Of a DNA stretch of 64,000 nt, positions 47,131 to 60,492 are shown in pieces; positions within the stretch are counted from its first letter, which is position 1; each line of letters begins with the position of its first letter. The DNA comes from Cycas panzhihuaensis (taxonomy: Eukaryota; Cycadophyta): contig CM041465.1 of assembly GCA_023213395.1 (NCBI GenBank), forward strand, positions 32,681,741-32,745,740, given 5' to 3'. The notes under the pieces are model-generated. The model was not told the origin of the DNA, made no database searches, and saw only the letters and a list, made by a program, of their open reading frames with translations. A program made the translations under genes and the position numbers.

Positions 47131-49835
47131 AATAAGAAAAATGGGAAAATAATATTATTACAGCTCTTCTTTACTCACTGAGGACTTATGTTTTTTAAGG
47201 AGTTACACTTACTAGTGGGGAATTTAGTAACTTATGTACTATTAGTTTATGGAGGTTAAAAAAAATTACTGTAATGACAATAAATTTTAGAGTATAGTCC
47301 AGAATTTCTTCGACTTGATGGAGTAGTTTCCTTTTATTAAAGATTTAAAGAATAATGAATGTTGTAAAAGAAAATATAAGGTTTACAAAATATTGAGTGA
47401 ATCCCTTATACCTACAACTCATATTTTAGAAGCTAAAGTAGTGTTAACTGTTAAGCACCTTGAATAGGAAACCAATAAATGAGTGCCATTAATTATGCTA
47501 ATGAGATAACATTGTGACACACTGAGCTAAAATTAAAACTAGAGATAATAGCATGTATATTTTACTTAATTTATTGGTTAATATTATACCAAACAAAAGC
47601 ATGGGGGAAGAAAACTCTCAGGTATAGGATCTATAAGCCTCAGCCAAATATATTAAGGCTTAAATAAACCACCATTAATATGTCAACTTTAAACAAAGAG
47701 GTCATATAAATACCTTCAATAAAAACCAAAGTTGTACCTTTTATCAAAAGTGAATCTTCTAAGAGTATATGATTTGTAAAACAACCAGAGCCAATAATAA
47801 TGCATACCTAGTTTGATTTACAAAAAGAGGAAATCTATAACCAATAATCCTAACTACTAGATTATTCACTAAGTAGTTAATGCCTAAAATCTTGTCCATC
47901 ATGGATCTCTTCTTCTTTTACAAAAAATGCTCAGTCTTCATAAGAAAAATAAATGAGAAGTAAGAAGTATAAGAATTTAAGGGGGGAAATCCCATAGAGT
48001 CATCTTTCTAAGGTGTTGAACCCCCAATCCTTTACAATGATGGTTTTTGTCCTTCCTACTTGAAACTGAGAACTAACAATTACACTTTCTACTTGAGGTT
48101 AATTACAACTCTAGCTTAACTACCCTTAACCTTTGTTGAAACATGTTAAATTCTCCATGTCTTCTTGTAATTCCTAGATTAATCCTACCACAAATTAACT
48201 AGTGACATGAGCTTTTCAATAGTATTTCTCTTAAAAGGCATGCTCCTTTGCCAATTGTCATATATTGCTCTATCATCGAATCAATGATTTGGATCTAATC
48301 TTTAGATCTTCATATGATATCTAGTATTCACTAGCAAAATATAGGTTTATCTATCTACAAATTGTCTCCTTATCACTTCATCTCTTCTGAATAGTCTAAA
48401 TTAAATCCATATTTCTATTAAGCAGTCAATGCTCACTCACAAACAAGTAATTCTCTTCTTTATGCTTTGTCATACAAATTCTTGTGAGTCTCATTGATCC
48501 CAACCACATGGCCATCCAATGGTTGATCCATTGCTTATATGTCAATTTACATATCATTCTATTAATGCTCATTCTTTTTAGTGCTATCTTACATTTTATT
48601 CTTTATTACATATGAGATATAAGATACGAGTTCTATTGTGCTTTGTCTCTAAATAGATGATAAAGATTTGTCCTATGATCTTGATCCAATAGTCCATGCT
48701 TATTATAAATGCCTTCATTGGTCTCAACCACTAATGACCCAAACCCATATGTCACTTGATGATTGGCTTCAATGTTATACATCTTACCTACTTCTTATGT
48801 CTTATGACTCACAAGTCACCTGTCTTTTATTCTTTATTCCTATAAAAAATTGTGGGACATGAGATGTGAGTTTTCCTTTGTATCTCATTAATGTCAATCA
48901 AATAGTCCATATTCATTGACCAATATTAATTAGATAGATGCTATCTACTAATGATAGTTTGTCTTTTTTTTTTTTAATTTCTCTCATCATTGATCAATAA
49001 CATAGATTAAATTTGGTGACTCTATCTAATGGTCATGATTGATTTATACTATCATGTTTTCTTATGACTCACAATTACTTGATGCATGATATCCCATGAG
49101 ATGCTAGATGTAAGAAAATATAAGATATTACATTTACACTTTTCTCCATCAAAACCTTGCTTTTTCACATCATTCATAAGATGCTAGATGCAAGAAATTC
49201 CACTAGAAAGCTTCTAACTTCAATTTTTTTCTAAGCCTTCAACTACATCCTTCCCAACTATCTTCGATTAAGGCCCATTACAATATAAAACTTGATCTCA
49301 CCTTGAACCACTTTATAAGTATTTTGATACTTCAAATTGCACTCCATTACTTCATTAAAATCTCTGCTTAAATGGTCTTTACATTGCAAAGATCATTACC
49401 AAATAAGATTCTATCAAAATAACACTTAATAGCTTGAGATATCAAATTTTAATATGTACCTATCATTGGGTAACACTTAGCTTGGTTTACTTAACTAAAA
49501 AATTAAATGTAGTACAATGCAAGAAAATCCCTTTTTCTCAAACTTGCACTTTTTACTTAAGTCATAACAATTTCCAACTTACAACTTACAAGCTATGAGA
49601 TGCAAGATTTTTTGCCTTAGTTGAATTTCTTTTATATTTACAAAAAAATGATTAGCACATGACCCTTATTCAAGTTAATATTAGCCTCCTGATGCTCCAT
49701 TTCCCTCCATTGGATTATGGAGAGTTAAATTTATTATCAAATCAAATTTTAAAAGAAAGGACCCATAGAACAAAACTTAGAGTATATATATATATATATT
49801 ACTATTTTTGAAAAGACAAAGGAAAAAATGAAGAG
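47131..49835 (-). other. Spacer downstream of a gypsy integrase, with degenerate repeats
   Basis: No coding domain is seen. Around 48590-48650 and 48820-48890 a block recurs (TTTTATTCTTTATT, GAGATRTRAGAT/GAGATGTGAG, TTTGTATCTC-like) at a spacing of roughly 230 bases, with a weaker third trace near 49090, suggesting an old tandem duplication. Tat/Athila-type gypsy elements often have long non-coding or extra-gene spacers after integrase, so this may be the 3' part of the same element as 49840-50705. A (TA)n run is at about 49782-49799. Confidence 0.4.
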
Positions 49836-49839
49836 GTTG

Positions 49840-50705
49840 TCAAGAGCAAAACCTCTTAAGATATTACACATTAACTGACAAAGGTAGGGCCTATCCTTCT
49901 AAGCTCTTTAAGCTGAAAGCATTAGGCTTAATCACTTTGATGATTTGGTGTGATTCCAATTATAATAAGTCAAATTTTTTATGACCTCCTAGTTTTTCTT
50001 TAGCTTTGTACCACATTAGCACTTGGTATTCTAATAAAAAAAATCCTTCTTATTTAAGTAGACTTGTCAAAAAAACTTTTCTTTCTTTTATGTTAATGCT
50101 TGAGTTAAACTCTAATGTTTATTCTTGTTTCTTCTAGATCCATCAAATAATGCAATCTCTTATCAAGTGGAGTAAACTTATCATCATCCTACAATAGTGA
50201 GAGGGCTTTTAGGAAGAGATGAGTAGACAAGATAAATTGTCTTCTATATATGAGTAAATAAGGGGAATAATTAATTACCATTTTATGGAAATTCTATTTT
50301 CCCATAAAGTTTAATACAACTTATTATACCAATCTATTTGGTTTTGGCTAATGATCCTCTTTAGAATCCTAACCTAATTCTTATCAGTTGACTTTTCTAG
50401 GCCATTACCTTATGGGTGGTAATTAGATACATGACATTGTAATAGCCCATAGTTTCTATAAAATTCAATTATTTTAGAAGAAATAAAAGAAATATCATTG
50501 TAAAAATTAAGCCTCAAAGGCACCCCAAGACTTGATAGGATAGTCTATTATAGAAATTCTACAACCACTGAAGTAGTTATCATTTTCACCAGTATTGTTA
50601 CCACCCACCTAATGAAGTAGTTTATATCCATAAGGATGTACCTATGACCTTTACTAAATGCTAAGTTGATTATATTAAAATTTATCAAATGACTTATGTA
50701 GAATC
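49840..50705 (-). pseudogene. Ty3/gypsy integrase fragment, Tat/Athila-like
   Basis: On the minus strand the core begins near 50700 and reads KGHRYILMDINYFIRWVV, then after stops SLGVPLRLNFYND, FISSKIIEFYRNYGL and SNYHP*GNGLEKSTDKN, matching the spacing of the gypsy integrase core; the ESTNKNL-type motif is typical of the Tat/Athila branch. The C-terminal domain follows at about 49990-49850, with VLMWYKAKEKLGGHKKFDLL and PNAFSLKSLEG. RT and RNase H would lie to the right but are absent, cut off at the element J LTR. Confidence 0.78.
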
Positions 50706-50715
50706 TTTGATACTG

Positions 50716-51192
50716 TATTATAACTTATTGTATAAGATAACAATTTATATACTGAAGTGAAGTAGGAGGAATGTGAAACATTCATCAATATGAAACTTAT
50801 AATCAATAATAATGAAATAGAAATATTTATGAGGTGTTTATAATAAATATGAAGTATAATAAATAAATTATATATACATCAACATAGCATAATAATTACT
50901 AAAAAAATATCATCATAACACACCAAATTTATACGTGAAGAACCCTAAATAGGAAAAATCACAAGAGAAGAATGGAATTAGCTCTCTCCATTAACTCATT
51001 TCATCTCAAATATTTAAATGATATGTATACATATTTATAGATCTATCACCTCATGTATTAATCAATCATATCATGATGATACATTAATCAATTAACTTAT
51101 GTATAAGAAGCTTTCACAATGACCAATATTGACTCATCCTAATTACTCGTTGAACATTACATCAATATCTATGAAACTCAATATTCTAACAC
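50716..51192 (-). repeat. Element J 3' LTR (F-like)
   Basis: The minus strand starts TGTTAGAATATTGAG at 51192, after a purine tract (TTAAGGGGGAG, 51203-51193). The middle part (TTCTCTTGTGATTTTTCC ... CACGTATAAATTTG) resembles the F-family LTRs. The left end near 50716 is set by the start of gypsy integrase text and is approximate; a primer-site-like GTATCAAAG there may be chance. Confidence 0.58.
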
Positions 51193-51742
51193 TCCCCCTT
51201 AATGTTTGATTTGTAGAATTCTTCAAATGCCTTTATCTTCATACTAGATCACCTACTTATCATGTATCTCAAATTATCTATGTCATTTATTAATGTCCAT
51301 TATCAAAGCTATCTTCATCATCTTTATTTTTCTATAAACAAATATCATTAATATCTCACATATCACATCATCACATATAAATATCAATCAAACATGACTC
51401 ATAACTTATTATGATATATGAAGTCTCTTCTCAACAATTTTATATCTTCCAGTTATAAACTACAAAATAAACTCATTAATCTCATCAACAAACCAAATTT
51501 ACTAATTTATATATAAAGCAATAACTATCTACTAAAATATATGGGTAACCAACTACTATAATTATTAGATATTTAGAAAGTATTTCTCATATGTAGTTCA
51601 TCAACTTCATAAACAAACAACATAATGTGGTCAGATAAATATGTTATAACAAGAGTATCTTATGAATCTTATCTTACCTCTTATTTTATGAGATATAAGC
51701 AAGTTCATGCATTATTTACATTAATGATTTTATATAAGGTTA
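51193..51742 (-). other. Element J internal 3' region, F-like and non-coding
   Basis: On the minus strand it contains the F-family block around TTGGTTACCCATATATTTTAGTAG (about 51560-51520), also seen at 15260-15300 and 58970-59000. It is cut at 51743 by gypsy element G. Confidence 0.5.
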
Positions 51743-52351
51743 TATAGGAGAATCTAGACCTTTGTTATAATTTAGTTCACTTTTCACTTTTTAGTCTTTT
51801 GCTTCTCTAAATCTTGGGTTTATTAATCAAACCATAAAATTTTATTAAGTGGTCAAAATTTACTCATTTTTGTGCCAACTTGAAGGTTTATCTAAGTAAA
51901 ATAGGCCAAAATATCCTATAGCTAGGTCAAAAGTTCCATTACAGGCCTATAGCTTTTTAGCCTAAAATACCTTGAATATACCTAAAAAATGAGATTTAAT
52001 TTATATGTTTAAAAATAGTAATTAATTTTAGATTAGTTTTTACTCTTATGTAATGACCCTTAGTGGTCTAGTTTTTAAGTATGGATTAACTTAAAAATAT
52101 AGTTTTTATTTAATATTTTAAGTAATTAGGAGCTTTTAGGATTAAGATTGAAAGCTTTTAGACTTTCTGCTTTCACTTTTATAAATATAAATTTAGACCA
52201 TCATTTGGAAGATTAAATGGAATGGAATGAAATGGAAATGGAAGTAAATTAACTCTCTATATTCTTTAGTTTTTTCATTATTTTAAGATATACATATATG
52301 ATTAAATGTTTTCCTTGTAGGCTATCTTCATCATCTAGTATAAGAGAATGG
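51743..52351 (+). repeat. Element G 5' LTR and primer-binding site
   Basis: The LTR (51743-52333, about 591 bp) starts TATAGGAGAATCTAGACC, matching the 3' LTR start at 60719 (TGTGGGAGCATCTAGACC) and staying collinear for about 140 bp. TAGTATAAGAGAATGG (52336-52351) is a decayed initiator-tRNA primer site. Confidence 0.75.
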
Positions 52352-52589
52352 TTCATCTCTAGGGTTAAAAAAAAGCCACAAAAAAATAAGGTATTATAAT
52401 AGATATTTTTTGAAGAAACTATGGAGGTGGTGGAGTATTCTTATTGAAAAGGTGAGAAAGTTCTCATTAGGGCTTAGGAGCCTTATAGAAATCTTATGAT
52501 GGAAGATTTAGAACCCAAAGTGGTTAGATAAAGAGAACTGTAGTAAAAAATGGTGAAAAAAAGAGGAGGAGTGAACTATATTAAAATGA

Positions 52590-55500
52590 ACAGAAACCTA
52601 CAAGAGTTGCAAAGGAGAATGGAATAACTTGCTACCACAATATTAAGATAAAGGTACAAAGGAAATGCTAGTGAATAAGAAGCATTAAGTAAAGATGGAA
52701 TAAGACCAAGAGATGGTGAGCTACAAGAACCACATGCAATAAAAGAGAGATTTTTAAAAGTGAGTGAAGATAAAAGTGATGGAATCAAGATCAACATTCC
52801 AGGCTACTGAGGGAGTTTAAAGGTAGAGGAGCTAATAGACTAGCTAAATACCATGTAAAAGTTCTTTAAATGGAAGAGCGTGACTAAATTAAAAAAGTTG
52901 AAGGTCATATACATGAAGTTAAAGGGAAAAATAACTATTTGGTAGGAAGACTTACAAAAAGAGAAAGTGAAGAAAGATAAGAGAAATATAAAAATATAAA
53001 CAAAAATAGTCAAGGAGTTAAAAAAGAAAATTTTTACCAATAAATTATTCTCAGACCCTCTTTAGAAAGTTTTATAACTTAAAGCAAAAAGAAATGATAG
53101 TATAAGACTTCACAAATGAGTTCTATAAGCTTTTCATTCATGTAGAGCATGAGGAGGTAGATGAACAAGTCACTACAAGGTATGTAAATGGTTTAAGACT
53201 TTTAATTTACAATGAAATTAACATGTATAGAGCTAAAAGTATAGAAGATACATATCAATTGACATTGAAGATAGAAGAGAAGTAAAATAGGCAGGCTACT
53301 CAAAGGCCCTCTATGAGAAGAAGAGGCTCATCATCTTTGCATAGAGGCAAAGGAGAAATTCTCTATATAAGAGGAGAGTCATCTAATAGGGTGGAAAGAT
53401 AAGGAGAGAGATAAGGTGAAATTCAAGAAGGAAGAGGAAGTCATAACCAACTTAGAGGAAGAAAATTTTTAAGATCCCAATGAGGTAGAGGTTTTAGTAG
53501 AAGAAGATGATGGAGAAACCTTTTATTTGTTTTAAATATAGGGAAGAAGGACATAGGGTATTTGAATGGCCTTATCACCATGAGAAATAATCTTGAAGGT
53601 AGGGAGAGCATTTGAAGATGAACTTAGTCTAAAATAAATATGGAAATGAAGGAGTTGTAGTAGATGAATGTAAGAGTTTAATGCTTTAAAGAACCATAAT
53701 AACATCAGGATAACAACCCAAACAAAATAGAGGAAAGCCAAAGATGGATAATGATTCATGATAATAAATGAATATTTTTAGAAGAAGATGTATAGTGAGA
53801 GGAAAGGTATATAAAGTTATTATTGATGGTGGTAATTGTGGGAATATGGTCTCCAATGAAATAGTAGAAAAGTTAGAATTATGTTGTGAAGTACATCTAT
53901 ATCTATACTGCATTTCCTAGTTTAAAAAAGAAAATGAGATGACTATTAACAAGAGATACTTTATTATATTTAATACCAAAGAAAACATATTAGGATAAGA
54001 TATAGTGTGATATAATCTTGATGGATGTATGCTATCTATTTTTAGGGAGACCATGATAGTATAATAGAAATTCCCTTCATGATGGAAAGAATAATACCTA
54101 CACATTCTAGAAGGATGGTATAGAGGTCAAGCTATTACCACCTAAGGAAGAGAGTCATGTGGAAAGCATATTAACAACTAAAGAATTTATGAAATATGTA
54201 TGAGAGGCTACCACTTGTTATACCTTAATGGCAAGATAAGTAAATGAGGGCAACACAAATATATCAAGTGAGATAACAAGGTTATTATAGGAGTACATTG
54301 ACATTATGCTAGATGATTTATCTCATGGATTACCACCTACAAGAGATACTCAATACTAAATCAACCTAATCCCATGGTCAAGTTTATTAAACCAAATAGC
54401 CTATCTATTAAACCTAATAGAGAATGAGGAGTTAAACTAATAAGTTAGTGAATTGGTGTAAAAGGAAATGGTAAGAAAAAGCTTGAGTCCCTACATAGTT
54501 CTAGTATTGGTGATTCCAAAGAAAGAAGGCTTGTGATGAATGTGTGTTAATTCTAGAGCAATTAACAAGATAATAATTAAATATTAGTTTTCCATATCTC
54601 ATATATATGATATATTGGATATATTGGTAAGTGCTTCCTACTTTACAAAGATTAACCTCAAGAGTGAGTATCATCAAATCCAAATTTGTGAAGGGAATGA
54701 GTGGAAAATAACCTTTGAGATGAGGAATGGATTGTATGAATAGTTCCTCGTACCATTCAGGATGTCAAATTCCTTAAACACAGAGATTGATGAACACTGT
54801 GCTATGACCATTCATTGGTAAGTTTATAGTTGTGTATTTTGGTGACACAATTATTTTTAGTAAGACTAAGGAAGATCATTTAATATACTCAAGGATGGCA
54901 TATAAAGTTTTAAGGAGAGAGAAATTATATACAAATATGAAAAATTATAGGCTTATATAAAGGAGCCTAGTATTCTTAGGATTTATAATTTCATAAGAGG
55001 GATTGTGAATGGATAAGGAGAAGATTAGGGTAATTGTTGAGTGGCCAATACCTAAGACTATAATAGAGATAAGAAGTTTTCATGATTTAGCTTAGTTTTA
55101 TAAAAAGCTCATTAAGAACTTTAGTGGAATTATTATACCCTTAATAAATTACATGAAGGATAAGGAGTTAATATGGACCAAGGAAGTAGAGAATGACTTC
55201 TAGCTCTTAAAGAAAAAGTTAACTAAGACACCTATGCTCACACTGCCATATTTTAAAAAAGTGCCTGAGGTTGATTCTGATGCTTTATATGTTGCAATTG
55301 GAGCTATGCTTAGTTAATAAGGAAGACCTATAACATTTTATAACGAGAAGCTTAATAAGGTAAGAAGAAGGTATTTGATTTATGATTTAGAATTTTATAT
55401 GATTACCCATGCTTTAAGGCAATAGAGGCATTACCTTATACCTAAGGAATTTATCCTATTTACTAATCACCAAGCCTTGAGGTATGTAAATATTCAAAGC

Positions 55501-55954
55501 AAATTAAATTCTAGGCATGCTAAGTGGGTATCCTATTTGCAAAGTTTTACATTTATTTTAAAGAAAAAATCGGGTAAACAAAACTGTGTTACTAATGCAT
55601 TAAGTAGGCAAGTAGTATTATTGACCACCATGGAAAATGAGGTGGTAGTATTTGATGGCATTAAGGATTTGTATCACTCAAACCTTGATTTTGAAATAAT
55701 TATTTATCACTGTAAGAATCTTCTAATTGAAGGATATGGTTATTTATGTAATGATTACTTTATACATGATGGTTACCTATTTAAGGAAAGATAATTGTGC
55801 ATCATGGTGGGCTCTAAGAGGGAGAACATCATATGAGAGTTGAATAATAGAGGTCTTAGAGGGTATTTTGGTCAAAATAAGACTAACTTTAGTAGAGGAG
55901 AAGCATTTTTGGCCTTGGATGAAGAGTGATATGGCAAGATTTGTAGTAATCATA
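52590..55954 (+). pseudogene. Ty3/gypsy element G: gag, protease, RT, RNase H and integrase start
   Basis: Plus strand, with many stops and frameshifts. Gag at about 52590-53290 includes KFFKWKSVTKLKKLKVIYMK and LKGKITIW*EDLQKEKVKK. The zinc knuckle near 53525 reads CFKYREEGHRVFEW, with its second and last Cys positions lost. Protease near 53780-53900 has VRGKVYKVIIDGGN, a DGG in place of DSG. RT at about 54440-55100 shows SPYIVLVLVIPKKEG, YFTKINLKSEYHQIQI and FLGFIIS; the catalytic box is destroyed. RNase H (about 55150-55610) contains DALYVAIGAML, FYNEKLNK and LSRQ. The integrase finger begins near 55840 (RGYFGQNKT and HFWPWMKSDMARFV) and stops at about 55954, where element F3 sequence begins. 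Confidence 0.85.
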
Positions 55955-56153
55955 CACTAGTTTTTTCACATATAAAATTGTTATGTCTCTTGTAGAGAAT
56001 TCTTCTTGTATTTGATACTTTATATTCATGTCATTTCTTGATATGCTCATTTTATATACATGATCTGTGCACATTCCTCAAGAGATAATTCATGTATATA
56101 TATGGTTATTATATTTCTATTGCATATACTCACCACATCACAACATGATATCA
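55955..56153 (+). repeat. Element F3 5' LTR, truncated, with primer-binding site
   Basis: Only the last 190 bases or so of an F-family LTR (55955-56145, from TTTTTTCACATATAAAATTG to ATCACAACA), followed by TGATATCA (56146-56153). It is collinear with the end of 59433-59933. The upstream part of the LTR is missing together with the gypsy integrase core. Confidence 0.7.
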
Positions 56154-59100
56154 AACTTAAATTCTAAATTCTAATATGGTATTAGAGCCATGTTGTGAAA
56201 GATCTTATGCCAGTAGGTTGTAAGCCTATATGAGTCAAATTAATGAGATAGTATGCCATGCCATAGCCAATATATGAGCTAGTACAAGAGCCATTTTTTA
56301 AGTGTATTTGATGAGTTAGAAATTTAAATATACTAGTTATGTCAATAATATGTGACTATGATTCTAAAGCTAGAAGAATTTTATGAAGATGATAAAGATC
56401 CATATATAATAGTGATGAAGCTATATATGAAGTCACATGATGAAATAACAAATCTAATAGTATGATAATTTTTGAATTTATGTGGACATATATTTATGCA
56501 TGTAGGCCTATAGACTAGTAGCATACAAGTGTTAAAGTAGTCCACTATATGATAAAGATATAAAAGAATATAGTTTCTAGTTATGTTTACTAATACAATC
56601 CATCCACCTATAGAAGTGCTTAAGATTTTATGAGATTGTACACCTTACCAAATCTCATAATTAGCAACAAAAAAAATCAAATTAGATAAGTATTGATAAG
56701 ATATCTCTCTTATCTAGTTTTTATTGCAAAATTTTTTTGTCCACTTTAGCTTGTGGATTTTTTTCCAATCAAAAGGTATTTTTGTAACTTATTAGCTATT
56801 AAGAGATGTGCATGATATGATAGAATTGATGAAGATTGAATGAAAAAAAAGAAACAAAAAATGATAAAGAGATAAAATAGAAAATGATAAAGTAAGATAA
56901 GTAAGCTAGTAATTCCACGAGTCAAAATGAAATAGGTAGCAAACCTATATTATGCATTATGATTGATAATAAAAAAAGGTATGTTAAACAATAAATAATA
57001 AGAAGATAGAGAAATTTGACAACATTAAAGATATGTTAAGAACAAAATGTAGACATGATTTAAAGGTTGAACTATATGAAATATTAAAGGCACTATGAAA
57101 TATTTAAGGGCATGAGAAATTATTATGGCACTAGTTGATAGATCTTTGATAGTTGATGATTTTGTGATATTGTGTCATAATGATTGAGCTCCATTTAAAG
57201 AAATGATAAACTCTATTTAAGTCATTTGTTTCATCTTATATACACACCAAAATGACTAAAGTCCATTTCTCGCTATTCTTTGTTTGACCCTGTGTCTATG
57301 TTACCCTAAGTGTCCTTTGTGCACCATACTTTATGAAGTGGTCCAAATCTGCCTCTACCTCTATGAGAGCTAAGTCTATTCATTAGATGCAAGACCTCCA
57401 CACATGTGCTCCTTGAGTATATGTAGTAGTGAATATAATGAAATGCCTCTACATCTCTGAGCTCCTACATTTATCCATACACCCAATGTTCAACTAACTA
57501 TCATTCTATATGAAGCTTAAACTATGTTACATGAATTTATCTGAGTGCATTTTCATATGCCAGCCTTCATGAAGTTTGTGTGTGTAGTCCATGATGTCCC
57601 TCTCCTCTATGTGACCTCTTGCATGAAGATTAAACTTGCTCCTTTGTGTTTAAAGTATATTCCTCTATATATTTGCCTTTGTATAATTAATCATCCTCTT
57701 TTCATTATGCATAGCCTCTACCTCTAAGTGTAGAATATAACAGGCACATGCATCTATGAAGACCTATGTACCATCTATTTCCATCTAATGTGAAGTCTAT
57801 GAAGAGCTTTGGCCTGCGATTCTCTCTTCGATCCATGTTTGGTATCCTCTATGAGTGAAGAACTTCGCATAAATTCATCACATAGCCCTGTGTACATCTA
57901 TGGTATATAACCTCCTTAATCAATCATAAATGTATATAAATTACCTCTAGAAGATGAATTTAATTATAGAAAATCAACTAATTTAGAGGTTAATGGAGCC
58001 AAATATGGATTAATCTAGAGTCTCATCAAATTACACTAAGTTTTGATCAAGATTTTTGAAGAATTTCTACGAAAATAATTGCCTATATGTTATTGTTTAA
58101 AGATCAAGCAAGTTCATATCTTTTTACTTTAATAAATATATATATTTTTATAATGTTTAGATGAAATTTAATTGGATTTGATAAATGGTGGATTCCATAG
58201 TATAGCCTCCTTCATGTTAGTAGGTAGTCATTTGTAGAGATTAGGTGACTAGGGACTTATTAGTAAAGGGGCAAATCTTGAAAAAATATAAGGTGGATTA
58301 GAATCCTTTTGTAAAATCAAAATTGAAGTAAAGTAGATTAGAATTTATTTGGAATCTACTACCATAAGGTCACATGGAGAAAATAAGTGACCAATGCCCA
58401 GTGCCAAAGTAGCTAAATAATTTTTCTTAAGGATCACATACTTTTCAAGATATATTAGCACATTTTTACCACAACACTAGAATATCCATCTTTCATCTCA
58501 TTAGTTATGTCAAAAAGAGAATTTTGAGATGGTTAAAATGAATAGTTATAAGGCATATCTTAGAAATCAAATGACAGAGATATTAATGGGTAAATTAATA
58601 TCAACAATAAGGTTCTCTAGTTGATTTATGTTATTAACAATAAGGTTATCTAACTAATTTATGTTACCTTATTATAGCCAGCTTATCTTAAGTAGGTAGT
58701 TTGGCTTACTCCCATAGTTACTATGTTTTGATGATTGTTGCTGATGTTGATATTAATGGTTTCTAAAAGAAAGATACAAGTGTACAAAAACACTAATGAA
58801 AATAGCACACATGATATTTTACTTATATATAAGAGACAAGATGAATGATACTACTCTTGTAAAATATAACTTATGTTATTAATATCATATATAAGAGACA
58901 AGATATTTTATACTAACTTATTTGTTAATGAACTAGGTATAACAAGTACATCTTATAGAATTAGTGATTATAGTGGCTAGTTACTCATGTATTTTGGTAG
59001 ATGGTTATTATTTTATATGGACATCAGTAATTTTTTTTTTTAATTTATATGATGACTAGTTGATAGATGATATTTTACAGTAGCTTAATAGGTGAAGATA

Positions 59101-59432
59101 TATAGATGATTAAGATAACACTGCATATATTAGTTGATGGATGATAAATGATGATATTATATAGGTTGGTTGTCCATAGTTGATCATTTTTTATTATTGT
59201 TGACTACAGATTTACTATAATTGATTACTTTTTTATAAATTAATTCTTATAGGAGACAACTTTGATGATTGACAGATTATAGATTATAGGTGATGATACA
59301 TGATACAAATTTATTACAGATTGTTATAAAGGTTATAAGATCTAGTAGATATAAAGATATGAAGACAATGAAGATCAAAGAAATGAAGAATTAAAGACTT
59401 ACAAATTGAAGATATTAAACATTAAGGGAGAA
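56154..59432 (+). other. Element F3 internal region, no pol domain
   Basis: About 3.3 kb, AT-rich, with no gag, protease, RT or integrase motif recognisable by eye. 57240-57920 is pyrimidine-rich, with repeated CCTCTAYCTCTATGAG-like phrases. From about 58400 to 59430 it is collinear with the F1 interior (14090-15700). A purine tract ATTAAGGGAGAA (59421-59432) ends the region. The length and lack of pol fit a large non-autonomous (LARD-type) element. Confidence 0.6.
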
Positions 59433-59943
59433 TGTTAGAATATGTGAATATTGGAATATATAATTATTCACATATCTAATGTTTAATATTAAAGTAGTAG
59501 ACCCATAGACAAACCCACTCATAAGATATATTGAGAGATGGATACACACACATATCCATGTATAAATCCTATTATATGATGTAAAGATTGAAGAGAAATT
59601 ATATGGTACTCATGATATGACTATTGATATAAATATATATACATACCACTTGAAAGAGAAAGGTCTATAATTCAGAGATGTAATTATTCTAATATATACA
59701 GAGGTGTTCCTAACTCTAACCTTCTCTTGTGGGTTTATCCACATTAGGTTTTCCATATATAAATTTGTTGTCTCTTTTGTAGCATATGCTTCTTATTTTT
59801 CATACTCTATATTCATGTTATTTCTTGATATATACATCTTATATATATGATTTATGTACATTCCTCATAATATAATTCATTAAATATATATGCTTGATAT
59901 ACTTATATTATAAATAATAACTATATTATAGCATGGTATCATA
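59433..59943 (+). repeat. Element F3 downstream LTR followed by a primer-binding site
   Basis: A 501-bp LTR (59433-59933) beginning TGTTAGAATATGTGAAT and ending TTATAGCA. TGGTATCATA (59934-59943) follows, and the next bases (ACTTAAATTTTAAATT) match the internal start after the other F3 primer site at 56146. This LTR has internal sequence on both sides. Confidence 0.72.
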
Positions 59944-60034
59944 CTTAAATTTTAAATTGTGATAGCCTAAATAGTAGAGTTTTCCATTGGCCTAGATAGA
60001 ATTTACATATAATAGTTATATGATCATGTCAATA

Positions 60035-60492
60035 AGTAAATCATCTTTTAAGTTTTATATGGTAGAAATTACAAAGGTGTGTTAGATTTAGTACACCTAT
60101 CTATTAGGGAGAAGGTGAGTGATGATGTAGAAACTTTTGTAAAGCATATACAATAGATTCATAAGGAGGTAAGGAAAAAGTTATAGGATAATAATAAAAA
60201 GTACAAGGAAGTAATTAATAAGACCTATAAATACAAGGTATTTGAAGAAGGTGACTTAGTGATGGTTTACTTAAGGAAAGACAGATTTTTCTAAGGGACC
60301 TATAACAAACTCAAATACAAAAAGGTTGGACCATATTGGGTTATAAAAAGGATTAATGAAAATACATACAAGGTGAATCTAATTGAACACTTTGATATCT
60401 CTCCCATTTTTGATATTTCAAATCCATATGTATATCATGAAAGAGATGAAGAGGTAGATTATAAAGGTCAAGTGGTGAGTTGGGAACCTTAA
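60035..60492 (+). pseudogene. Element G integrase C-terminal part
   Basis: The gypsy G polyprotein resumes past element F3. The frame, with a few stops, reads YGRNYKGVLDLVHLSIREK, KKYKEVINKTYKYKVFEEGD, LVMVYLRKDRFF, then a stop, GTYNKLKYKKVGPYWVIKRI and NENTYKVNLIEHFDISPIFD. This is the GPY/F-type C-terminal domain of gypsy integrase. The catalytic core that should precede it (roughly 0.5 kb) is not present anywhere between 55954 and this point. Confidence 0.85.

Noticed and set aside
50706-50718. GTATCAAAG as a true primer site of element J
   Set aside because: It lies at the edge of gypsy integrase text and lacks a matching interior beyond it; probably coincidence, so J was not counted as a clear tandem case.
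52576-54105. Several minus-strand hydrophobic frames resembling membrane proteins
   Set aside because: They are antisense to gypsy G gag and protease; the Phe/Leu/Ile richness is the complement of Lys/Glu-rich gag codons.
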